Of a stretch of 11,218 nt of DNA, positions 6,079 through 11,218 are shown in pieces. Both the position numbers and the translations under genes were made by a program. Source of the DNA: Acidobacteriota bacterium (GTDB lineage Bacteria > Acidobacteriota > Vicinamibacteria > Vicinamibacterales > UBA8438); contig WTGR01000424.1 of NCBI GenBank assembly GCA_011523485.1, forward strand, positions 1-11,218. The letters run 5' to 3'. The notes beneath the pieces are model-generated. The model ran no database searches, had not been told where the DNA came from, and saw nothing but the letters and a program-made list of their open reading frames with translations. Every line of letters starts with the position of its first letter. Within the stretch, counting starts at the first letter, position 1.

Positions 6079-7011
6079 TTACCCGATCATGCCGCAGCGA
6101 CGGCTGGCGGCCGGGTGCGCGAGTCCCGGCGGCGGGCCAGCGGGATCGGCGTCTCGGCGTCTCGACGCGGCCGGTCTGGTCGCGCCCGCACCCAGCCGGG
6201 CGATCGGATTCGCGGTGAGGGCGACCAGCCAGCGACCGGAGGCGTAGGACGCGCCGTGGACCGCGGCGAGTCCGAACAGCCCGTGCTCCGGCCCCGCCGC
6301 GACGCCGGCCGGCCGTCGCTGGGAGTCGGCGCGCGCGGACGTCGAGGCGGCGCAGTCGCTCTCGAACTCGTCCAGTGACCCGAGCCATTCCTGGAAGTCG
6401 GCGTCCGCCGGTGCGCACAGCCCGCCGTTGTCCTCGATCCGCAGCCGTCTGAGGCTCGTCAGGTCCATCAGGGTTCGTGGAAGCTCTCCCGTCAACCGGT
6501 TCTGGTGGAGGCGCAGCTCCTCCAGGTTGGCCAGGCTTCCCAGCTCGGCGGGCACGGTACCGCTCAGGGCGTTGTTCGAGAGGCGCAGGATCTCGAGCGC
6601 GGTCATGTTCCCCAGCGTGGAGGGGATCGTGCCGGTCAGGAAGTTGTTCGACAGGCGCAGGTCCGTGGCGGCGGTCAGGCTTCCCAGCTCGGGCGCGATC
6701 GTGCCGCGCAGGTTGTTGCCGTCGGGACCGCACAGGTCGAGCTTGGTCACGCGGTCGTCCTCGGCCTCGACGCCGTACCAGGTTCCCAGTGGTTCGCTGC
6801 TGAGCCAGTTGGTCGTGTCGGTCCAGTCCGAACCGCCGGCCGCGTGGTACTGGGCGACCAGCGCGTCGCGCTCGGTCGTTGCGGGCGGCTGGACGGTCGG
6901 GCTCGGTCCGGCCGGCGAATCCGTGCCCGACCCGCAGGCCGCGGTCGAGAGTACTATGGCGAGCAGGGTGCCCTTCGCGATCGCCGCGCCCGAGCGAATG
7001 GAAGTGAGCAT
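6079..7011 (-). CDS. Leucine-rich-repeat lipoprotein with a DUF2891-derived C-terminal tail
   Basis: A 310-aa envelope protein. Residues 1-26 look like a lipoprotein signal (hydrophobic core, then STAAC with Cys26 and a Gly/Ser/Thr/Pro-rich linker), though Thr at -3 is not the best lipobox. Residues 47-80 (ERDALVAQYHAAGGSDWTD and TNWL) are the cap segment that precedes plant-type LRRs. About four 24-residue repeats follow (87-196), for example LRLSNNFLTGTIPSTLGNM. A normal LRR end cap, NGGLCAPADADFQEWL (195-210), should close the protein. Instead it continues for about 80 residues: 231-272 align without gaps to the C-terminus of the downstream DUF2891 protein, and the Arg/Pro/Ala-rich remainder looks like unselected sequence. 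The ATG at 7011 is chosen because AGAGG lies 6 nt upstream and a candidate promoter overlaps the longer alternative start at 7045. Function is probably binding of protein or glycan partners at the cell surface; no partner is evident. Confidence 0.85.
   Translation of the reverse strand: MLTSIRSGAAIAKGTLLAIVLSTAACGSGTDSPAGPSPTVQPPATTERDALVAQYHAAGGSDWTDTTNWLSSEPLGTWYGVEAEDDRVTKLDLCGPDGNNLRGTIAPELGSLTAATDLRLSNNFLTGTIPSTLGNMTALEILRLSNNALSGTVPAELGSLANLEELRLHQNRLTGELPRTLMDLTSLRRLRIEDNGGLCAPADADFQEWLGSLDEFESDCAASTSARADSQRRPAGVAAGPEHGLFGLAAVHGASYASGRWLVALTANPIARLGAGATRPAASRRRDADPAGPPPGLAHPAASRRCGMIG
6196..6321 (-). pseudogene. Remnant of a second DUF2891 gene (3' end) fused into the LRR gene
   Basis: Residues 231-272 of the LRR lipoprotein match residues 321-362 of the DUF2891 protein with no gap. 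Identical positions include the Arg pair, a His, GLA-x-V-x-GA-x-Y-x2-G and the Trp-Leu pair, 16 of 30 by hand count over the core. The DNA also lines up without gaps at about 60% identity over 114 bp, again by hand. The remnant has GRWL where the intact gene has GHWL. I read it as the surviving 3' end of a tandem DUF2891 copy, joined in frame after the LRR end cap. Confidence 0.7.
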
Positions 7012-7017
7012 CGGGAG

Positions 7018-7022
7018 CCTCT
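7018..7022 (-). promoter_or_regulatory. Weak Shine-Dalgarno of the LRR gene
   Basis: AGAGG on the minus strand, 6 nt before the ATG at 7011. It supports this start over the in-frame ATG at 7045. Confidence 0.45.
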
Positions 7023-7042
7023 GCTTTCCTCTTGCGGGAAAC

Positions 7043-7071
7043 ATGATCCCAGGTTCGGCAGCCGGAGGCAA
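7043..7071 (-). promoter_or_regulatory. Candidate promoter for the LRR-DUF2891 operon
   Basis: On the minus strand TTGCCT (7071-7066) is followed after exactly 17 nt by GATCAT (7048-7043); each hexamer matches the sigma-70 consensus at 4 of 6. Transcription would begin near 7036, giving a leader of about 25 nt that contains the AGAGG ribosome site. Assigned by eye only. Confidence 0.35.
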
Positions 7072-7150
7072 AACCCCGTTGCATTCGAGCGGCGACGGTT
7101 CACCACCGTTCCCGGCCCCGGCCGAGCCCGATCGACCGATGGCGCGGAGC

Positions 7151-7179
7151 TTGCCCGGCCGCACGCTACGCCGTACATT
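7151..7179 (+). promoter_or_regulatory. Candidate leaderless promoter for the small-ORF/nucleotidyltransferase pair
   Basis: TTGCCC (7151-7156), a 17-nt spacer, then TACATT (7174-7179), each 4 of 6 to the sigma-70 consensus. The GTG start at 7186 lies 6 nt after the -10, where transcription itself would begin. No Shine-Dalgarno precedes that GTG, which fits a leaderless mRNA. Confidence 0.4.
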
Positions 7180-7185
7180 ACTCGG

Positions 7186-7410
7186 GTGGAATCCCGGTCG
7201 AAGGCGTCCGTAGCCGCGGCGTTTCGGACGACGCTCGATCTGTTCGAGACCGGTGTAGCGATGAAACGCCAGAGTCTCCGCCGAAGCCATCCCCGGGCCA
7301 GTGACGAGGAAATCGAGCTGCGCCTTCAGCAGTGGCTTCTCGAGCGTCCGGGGGCCGAGCACGGTGACAGCCCGGGACGTCGGGTGGACCTGTCCGACCT
7401 GACCGCGTGA
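7186..7410 (+). CDS. Small charged protein upstream of an AbiEii-like nucleotidyltransferase (possible antitoxin partner)
   Basis: A 74-aa soluble protein starting at GTG 7186. It has no signal peptide or membrane segment. An N-terminal helix (residues 5-24, ending LFETGVA) leads into a basic stretch, MKRQSLRRSHPRAS (26-39), then an acidic/basic helix, DEEIELRLQQWLLERPG (40-56), and a conserved-looking end with AEHGD (57-61). The pattern 'few-residue helix, RQ-x-LRR-x-HP, E-E-I, W-L-x-ERPGAEHGD' is one I associate from memory with small proteins encoded beside nucleotidyltransferases; I cannot search to confirm. Its stop overlaps the start of the downstream gene (GTGA at 7407-7410), so the two are almost certainly co-translated. 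The arrangement suggests antitoxin or partner, but it is not recognisably the winged-helix AbiEi, the usual partner of AbiEii. Function is unknown. Confidence 0.75.
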   Translation: MESRSKASVAAAFRTTLDLFETGVAMKRQSLRRSHPRASDEEIELRLQQWLLERPGAEHGDSPGRRVDLSDLTA

Positions 7411-8012
7411 CCTCGCTCGAAGCGATCCTTCGGCGTATCGATGCCGACCTCGTTCAGGCTCGCGTTGCCTTCGCTCTGGTCGGTGGACTGGCGGTTTCCG
7501 CGCGGACGGAGCCGCGGTTCACGCGTGATGCCGATCTCGCGGTGGCATTGGATGGCGACGCCGAAGCCCAGTCTCTGGTCCATCGGTTGCGCCTGATCGG
7601 CTACGGCATCGGGTCACTCGTGGAGCAGGAAGCCGTCGGCCGGCTCGCGACCGTGAGGCTTACGCATTCTCCCGCGCCGCAGGCGCCGGTGGTCGACCTG
7701 TTGTTCGCATCGTCGGGCATCGAACCCGACGTGGTCGCGGCGGCGGAGCCCATCGAGGTCCTGCCGCAATTGACGATGCCCGTCGCCACTACCGGTCACT
7801 TGATCGCGCTCAAGGTGCTGTCCCGCGACGACTCGCGGCGCCCCCAGGATCTGGTCGACCTCAGGACCCTTCTCGCGTCCGCCTCGGCGGCGGACCTCGA
7901 TGTCGCTCGCGAAGCCCTCGGGCTTATCGTGGCCAGGGGCTACGAGCGAGGGCGCGATCTCCTGGCGGACATGCGCAGTCTGTCCATCGCAGGCGGATCG
8001 GGTTCACAATAG
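7407..8012 (+). CDS. AbiEii/AbiGii-like nucleotidyltransferase (putative toxin)
   Basis: A 201-aa protein of the nucleotidyltransferase superfamily, closest in layout to AbiEii/AbiGii toxins. Seen: helix 1-21; VGGLAVSAR (25-33), the GG nucleotide-binding turn; RFTRDADLAV (37-46) with Asp41 and Asp43 as the first two metal ligands; VVDLLFASSGIE (95-106) with Asp97 as the third; then ATTGHLIALKVLSR (127-140) and RRPQDLVDL (144-152), matching the Lys and the R-x2-K/Q-D-x2-D motif of AbiEii proteins. All catalytic acids are present, so it looks active. It is shorter than many AbiEii proteins (about 250-300 aa). The GTG start overlaps the stop of the upstream small gene and has no Shine-Dalgarno, which indicates translational coupling. 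AbiEii enzymes transfer nucleotides to RNA targets in type IV toxin-antitoxin and phage-abortive systems. A stand-alone housekeeping role cannot be excluded. Confidence 0.82.
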   Translation: MTSLEAILRRIDADLVQARVAFALVGGLAVSARTEPRFTRDADLAVALDGDAEAQSLVHRLRLIGYGIGSLVEQEAVGRLATVRLTHSPAPQAPVVDLLFASSGIEPDVVAAAEPIEVLPQLTMPVATTGHLIALKVLSRDDSRRPQDLVDLRTLLASASAADLDVAREALGLIVARGYERGRDLLADMRSLSIAGGSGSQ

Positions 8013-8128
8013 ACGCCGACCGGGGGCGGCCGTCCGGGGGCACGTGGCTGTCTCGGACATCCCGATACCTGGAGCGCCGCCGGGCCATCGCGCGGCCGCG
8101 AGGGGCGGTCCGGCGCGGGGAGGACGAG
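8013..8128. other. Intergenic region upstream of the MBL-fold gene
   Basis: 116 bp. It holds a repeated 8-mer CCGGGGGC (about 8019 and 8033) and, at its end, the GGAGG Shine-Dalgarno (8119-8123) 5 nt before the ATG at 8129. No convincing promoter or terminator is seen. Confidence 0.4.
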
Positions 8129-9076
8129 ATGAGACGCATGCTTTGCCTGACGACGCTGACGGTGGTCGGCGTCCTGGTGGCCGTCGTCGCCAACGAGGCG
8201 CGGCAGGAACGCTTTCGCATTCGTACGCTGGAGCTTGCGGAGAACCTGTACGTGCTGACCTCCGATCCGGCCGAGCAGGGGATGCGCACCGGCGGCAACA
8301 CGGCGGTGTTCGTGACGCGGTCGGGGGTGACGCTGGTCGACACCAAGATCCGCGGCTACGGGGAGGACATCCTGGCCCGGGTGCGGGAGATCACCGACCA
8401 GCCGGTGACGACGATCATCAACACCCACACGCACTGGGACCACAGCGGCGCCAACACGGAGTTCCCCGACACGGTCGACTTCGTGGTGCACGAGAACACG
8501 GCGGCGCACATGGCCAGCGCGGACTGCGACGACGGGGCCGGATTCGAGGGCGGCTCCATCAAGAACTGCGAGGCGTTCACCGGCGACGACAGCCGTTACC
8601 TGCCGAAGATCACTTTCGAGAACCGGACGTCGCTGTTCAGCGGGCCCGACCAGATCGACCTCTATTACTTCGGGCGGGGTCACACCGACGGCGACACGTG
8701 GGTCGTGTTCCGCGAGGCCCGCGCGATGCACACGGGCGACATGATGGCGCGCAAGGGCTTGCCGTTCATCGACGCCGACAACACGAACGGCAGTGCGACC
8801 GAGTTCGGCGCGACGCTGCAGAATGCCGTCGACGCCATCCGGAACGTCGACACGATCATCCCGGGGCACAACGACGACCCGCTGGCCTGGGACGATCTCG
8901 TCGACTACGCGGCGTTCTACGACGACCTGCTGACCCGCGCGCAGGAAGGGGCGGCAGCCGGGCGAAGCGTTGCCGAGACCGTGGCGGGCTACTCGGTGCC
9001 GGACGAGTACAGCGACTTCCAGGCGCCTGCCGCCCGGGTGGAGCAGATCGTCGGGCTCATCTACGACGGCCGCTAG
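8129..9076 (+). CDS. Exported metallo-beta-lactamase-fold hydrolase
   Basis: A 315-aa protein. Residues 1-22 are a signal peptide or signal anchor (MRRMLCLTTLTVVGVLVAVVAN). The rest is a complete MBL fold: TGGNTAVFVTRSGVTLVDTK (54-73); the zinc motif THTHWDH (99-105) with His100, His102, Asp104 and His105; FGRGHTDGDTWV (181-192) with His185; the HTGDMM block (201-206) with Asp204; and IIPGHND (243-249) with His247. Both zinc sites therefore appear intact. MBL proteins hydrolyse esters, lactones, thioesters or beta-lactams; nothing identifies the substrate here. A segment with two Cys (133 and 147) between the second and third zinc ligands might form a disulphide outside the cytoplasm. The start is supported by GGAGG 5 nt upstream. 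The stop is about 20 bp before the quinoprotein scar, which suggests a former MBL/quinoprotein-dehydrogenase gene pair and a possible link to alcohol or sugar oxidation. Confidence 0.92.
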   Translation: MRRMLCLTTLTVVGVLVAVVANEARQERFRIRTLELAENLYVLTSDPAEQGMRTGGNTAVFVTRSGVTLVDTKIRGYGEDILARVREITDQPVTTIINTHTHWDHSGANTEFPDTVDFVVHENTAAHMASADCDDGAGFEGGSIKNCEAFTGDDSRYLPKITFENRTSLFSGPDQIDLYYFGRGHTDGDTWVVFREARAMHTGDMMARKGLPFIDADNTNGSATEFGATLQNAVDAIRNVDTIIPGHNDDPLAWDDLVDYAAFYDDLLTRAQEGAAAGRSVAETVAGYSVPDEYSDFQAPAARVEQIVGLIYDGR

Positions 9077-9093
9077 CGGCGGTGGGCGGGAGC

Positions 9094-9099
9094 GAGGAG
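9094..9099 (+). promoter_or_regulatory. Shine-Dalgarno-like site before the 31-codon quinoprotein remnant
   Basis: GAGGAG with a 5-nt spacer to the ATG at 9105, close to an ideal ribosome binding site. It may be fortuitous, arising from codons of the ancestral gene, or selected after the deletion. Confidence 0.4.
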
Positions 9100-9200
9100 T
9101 CCACATGACCTACCGGTCCGGGACCGGCCGCCAGTTCGTGCTCATCGCCACCGGGTCGGGGGCTAGCCAGGAGCTGGTGGCGTTCGCGCCGCCGGAGTAG
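9096..9200 (+). pseudogene. 3' scar of a PQQ-dependent dehydrogenase gene, possibly still translated
   Basis: The frame reads GVHMTYRSGTGRQFVLIAT followed by GSGASQELVAFAPPE and a TAG. This matches the extreme C-terminus of membrane or secreted PQQ-dependent dehydrogenases, whose last propeller strand reads roughly G-TPMTY-x3-GRQ-[FY]-[VI]-[VI]-I-A-x-G-G ... LVAFALP (family knowledge, from memory). Nothing upstream resembles the rest of such a gene, which would need about 500-700 more residues; the MBL gene occupies that position. GAGGAG (9094-9099) lies 5 nt before an ATG at 9105, so a 31-residue peptide could be made. Most likely a deletion remnant. Confidence 0.65.
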
Positions 9201-9233
9201 GACGGCGGCGGCGGCCGGAATCATCGCGGCGAC

Positions 9234-11218
9234 ATGAAGTTCCGGCCCGGCAAGCCCTACCCGCTCGGCGCAACCTGGGACGGGGCCGGCGTCAACTTCG
9301 CGATCTTCTCGGAGCATGCCGATCGGGTGGAGTTGTGCCTCTTCGACGCTCCGGACGCCAGGCGGGAGACTGCCCGTGTCCCGCTGCCGGAGCGGACCGA
9401 CTTCGTGTGGCACGGCTACCTGCCCGGCGTACGGCCGGGGCAGTTGTACGGCTATCGGGTGAGCGGCCCGTACGACCCGCGCGCCGGGCACCGCTTCAAC
9501 CCGGCGAAGGTGGTGCTCGATCCCTACGCCAGGCGGATCGACCGGACGCTGCGTTGGGACGACGCGGTCCACGGCTATCCCGTCGCCGGTCCCAGGAGCG
9601 ACCTGGCGGCGGACCCGCGCGACAGCGCGCCGTTCGCGCCGCTGGCCGCCGTGCTGGATCCGGCTTTCGATTGGGGCGACGACCGGCGTCCCCGGATTCC
9701 GTGGCACGAGACGGTCATCTACGAGTTGCACGTCAAGGGCTTCACGGCGCGACATCCGGACGTTCCCGTGCGGCTTCGCGGAACCTACCTGGGACTGGCA
9801 TCGGACGCGGCGGTCCGCCACCTCACCGACCTGGGCGTGACGGCCGTGGAGTTGCTGCCGGTCCACCAGGGAGCCAGCGGGCGGCGCCTGGTGCGGGCCG
9901 GCCTGACCAACTACTGGGGCTACGACACGCTGGCCTACCTCGCCCCCGACGTGCGGTTCGCGACGGCCCCGGACCGTGCGGTGGCGGAGTTCAAGACCAT
10001 GGTGCGCCGGCTGCACGCCGCCGGGCTCGAGGTGATTCTGGACGTGGTCTACAACCACACCGCGGAGGGCGGACGCGCGGGGCCGACGCTGTCGCTGCGC
10101 GGCATCGACAACCGCTCCTACTACCGGCTGCAGCCGGAGGACCCCCGCGAGTACCAGGACTTCACCGGCTGCGGCAACACGCTCAATGCCCTCCATCCGC
10201 GGGTGCTGCAGTTGATCATGGACAGCCTGCGGTACTGGGTGCTCGAGATGCACGTCGACGGCTTCCGCTTCGACCTGGCCAGCGCCCTCGCCCGCGAGCT
10301 GTACGAGGTGGACCGGCTCGGCGCCTTCTTCGACATCATTCACCAGGACCCGGTCCTCTCGCAGGTCAAGCTGATCGCCGAGCCCTGGGACCTCGGCGCC
10401 GGCGGCTACCAGGTGGGCAACTTCCCGGCCCCGTGGACGGAGTGGAACGGCCGCTACCGCGACTCCGTGCGCCGTTTCTGGCGCGGCGACGAGGGGCAGG
10501 TGGCCGACCTGGCGACGCGGCTGGCGGGCAGCAGCGATCTGTACGAGCAGGATGGGCGGCGGCCCTCGGCGAGCATCAACTTCGTGACCGCGCACGACGG
10601 GTTCACGCTCGACGACCTGGTCAGCTACGAGGAGAAGCGCAACGAGGCGAACGGCGAATCGAACCGAGACGGATCCGACGACAACCTGAGCTGGAACTGC
10701 GGGGTGGAGGGGGACACGTCCGATCCCGGGATTCGGGTGCTGCGGGCCCGCCAGAAGCGGAACTTCCTCGCCACGCTGCTGCTCTCGCAGGGTGTGCCGA
10801 TGCTCTGCGGCGGCGACGAGCTGGGGCGCACCCAGGGCGGCAACAACAACGCCTACTGTCAGGACAACGAGACGAGCTGGTTCGACTGGGACCTAGCGCC
10901 GGCCGAGCGCGAGCTGCTGTCCTTCGTGCGGAAGATGATCCGGTTCCGCCTCGACCACCCGGTGCTCCGTCGCCGGCGCTTCCTGCGGGGACGCAGCACC
11001 CGACCCGGCGCGGCCAAGGACCTGACCTGGTTCGACGCGGACGGCCGCGAGATGACCGGCGAGGCGTGGGAGCGGGAACAGGCGAGATGCGTGGGCGTAC
11101 GCCTGGCCGGGGATGCGATTGACGAGACGGACGACCGCGGCGGACGCATCGTCGACGACACCCTGCTGATGCTCTTCAACGCGCACGACCGCGAAGTTCC
11201 GTTCACGCTGCCGGGGCC
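9234..11218 (+). CDS. glgX: Glycogen debranching enzyme GlgX (isoamylase type), 3' end missing
   Basis: A GH13 isoamylase-type enzyme cleaving alpha-1,6 branches of glycogen or limit dextrins in the cytoplasm; 661 codons are visible and the frame runs off the window (family members are about 700 aa). Seen: a CBM48 domain opening with [20 protein letters not shown] (7-26) to about residue 110; the GH13 barrel from about 165, with YELHVKGFT and [13 protein letters not shown]; region I DVVYNHT (270-276); region [10 protein letters not shown] with nucleophile Asp347; acid/base Glu383 in LIAEPWD; and region IV TAHD with Asp455. [20 protein letters not shown] and SWFDWDL are typical GlgX/TreX signatures. 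All catalytic residues are intact. The ATG at 9234 gives the usual N-terminus but has no Shine-Dalgarno, and it lies 33 bp after the quinoprotein scar in a GGC-rich gap. Substrate length preference cannot be read. Confidence 0.95.
   Translation, partial: MKFRPGKPYPLGATWDGAGVNFAIFSEHADRVELCLFDAPDARRETARVPLPERTDFVWHGYLPGVRPGQLYGYRVSGPYDPRAGHRFNPAKVVLDPYARRIDRTLRWDDAVHGYPVAGPRSDLAADPRDSAPFAPLAAVLDPAFDWGDDRRPRIPWHETVIYELHVKGFTARHPDVPVRLRGTYLGLASDAAVRHLTDLGVTAVELLPVHQGASGRRLVRAGLTNYWGYDTLAYLAPDVRFATAPDRAVAEFKTMVRRLHAAGLEVILDVVYNHTAEGGRAGPTLSLRGIDNRSYYRLQPEDPREYQDFTGCGNTLNALHPRVLQLIMDSLRYWVLEMHVDGFRFDLASALARELYEVDRLGAFFDIIHQDPVLSQVKLIAEPWDLGAGGYQVGNFPAPWTEWNGRYRDSVRRFWRGDEGQVADLATRLAGSSDLYEQDGRRPSASINFVTAHDGFTLDDLVSYEEKRNEANGESNRDGSDDNLSWNCGVEGDTSDPGIRVLRARQKRNFLATLLLSQGVPMLCGGDELGRTQGGNNNAYCQDNETSWFDWDLAPAERELLSFVRKMIRFRLDHPVLRRRRFLRGRSTRPGAAKDLTWFDADGREMTGEAWEREQARCVGVRLAGDAIDETDDRGGRIVDDTLLMLFNAHDREVPFTLPG

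Noticed and set aside
4514..7084. Very long minus-strand open frame (856 codons) overlapping the DinB, DUF2891 and LRR genes
   Set aside because: Arg/Pro/Ala-rich composition without domain motifs. It shadows the real genes in another frame, as expected in GC-rich DNA. The antisense frames in the family-matched genes explain it.
7012..7362. Longer N-terminus for the LRR protein
   Set aside because: It would cover the candidate promoter and overlap the divergent small gene. The lipoprotein signal and AGAGG site favour the ATG at 7011.
9201..9233. GGC-rich stretch before glgX as a regulatory repeat
   Set aside because: Only about four consecutive GGC units, which is unremarkable at this base composition.

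Overview
The window is a GC-rich (roughly two-thirds G+C by eye) bacterial segment. Its gene mix is a PQQ sugar dehydrogenase, a Tat-exported alpha-hydroxy-acid oxidase, YceI, DinB, DUF2891, plant-type leucine-rich repeats, an exported metallo-beta-lactamase-fold hydrolase and GlgX. This looks most like an Acidobacteriota genome, possibly of the Vicinamibacterales. The assignment rests on recalled family resemblance and was not tested by search. No rRNA, tRNA, CRISPR array, transposase or integrase is visible.

Layout. At 1-1091 (+) lies the 3' part of a soluble PQQ-dependent aldose dehydrogenase, cut by the window edge. It converges on a minus-strand cluster: a Tat-exported FMN alpha-hydroxy-acid oxidase (2666-4096), a secreted YceI-like protein (1995-2573) and a cytoplasmic DUF1445/D-glutamate-cyclase-type protein (1102-1893). 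A divergent gap of about 200 bp separates the oxidase from a DinB-family gene (4299-4814, +). DinB in turn converges on a second minus-strand operon, an LRR lipoprotein (6079-7011) followed after 3 to 12 nt by a secreted DUF2891 protein (4951-6066). A 174-bp divergent intergenic region with a plausible promoter on each strand then leads into a plus-strand pair, a 74-aa small protein (7186-7410) overlapping by GTGA an AbiEii-like nucleotidyltransferase (7407-8012). The plus strand continues with an exported MBL-fold hydrolase (8129-9076), a 3' scar of a quinoprotein dehydrogenase (9096-9200) and glycogen debranching enzyme GlgX (9234 to the window end).

Most notable points. (1) The last ~80 residues of the LRR lipoprotein include about 40 residues that align without gaps to the C-terminus of the DUF2891 protein encoded immediately downstream. 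I read this as the remnant of a second DUF2891 copy fused in frame to the LRR gene. (2) A 34-codon piece between the MBL gene and glgX is the conserved C-terminus of a PQQ-dependent dehydrogenase, and it carries its own Shine-Dalgarno and ATG. (3) The oxidase has a CxxCH heme-c-type motif in the loop between its flavin-site Asp/Arg and Lys, where a lid loop usually sits. (4) The small-ORF/nucleotidyltransferase pair has the layout of a toxin-antitoxin or defence module and appears to be transcribed from a leaderless promoter.

Much of the window encodes envelope or periplasmic proteins (Tat oxidase, Sec YceI, lipoprotein, DUF2891, MBL, probably the PQQ enzyme), consistent with a Gram-negative heterotroph oxidising sugars and hydroxy acids outside the cytoplasm. 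The window shows no single integrated pathway.
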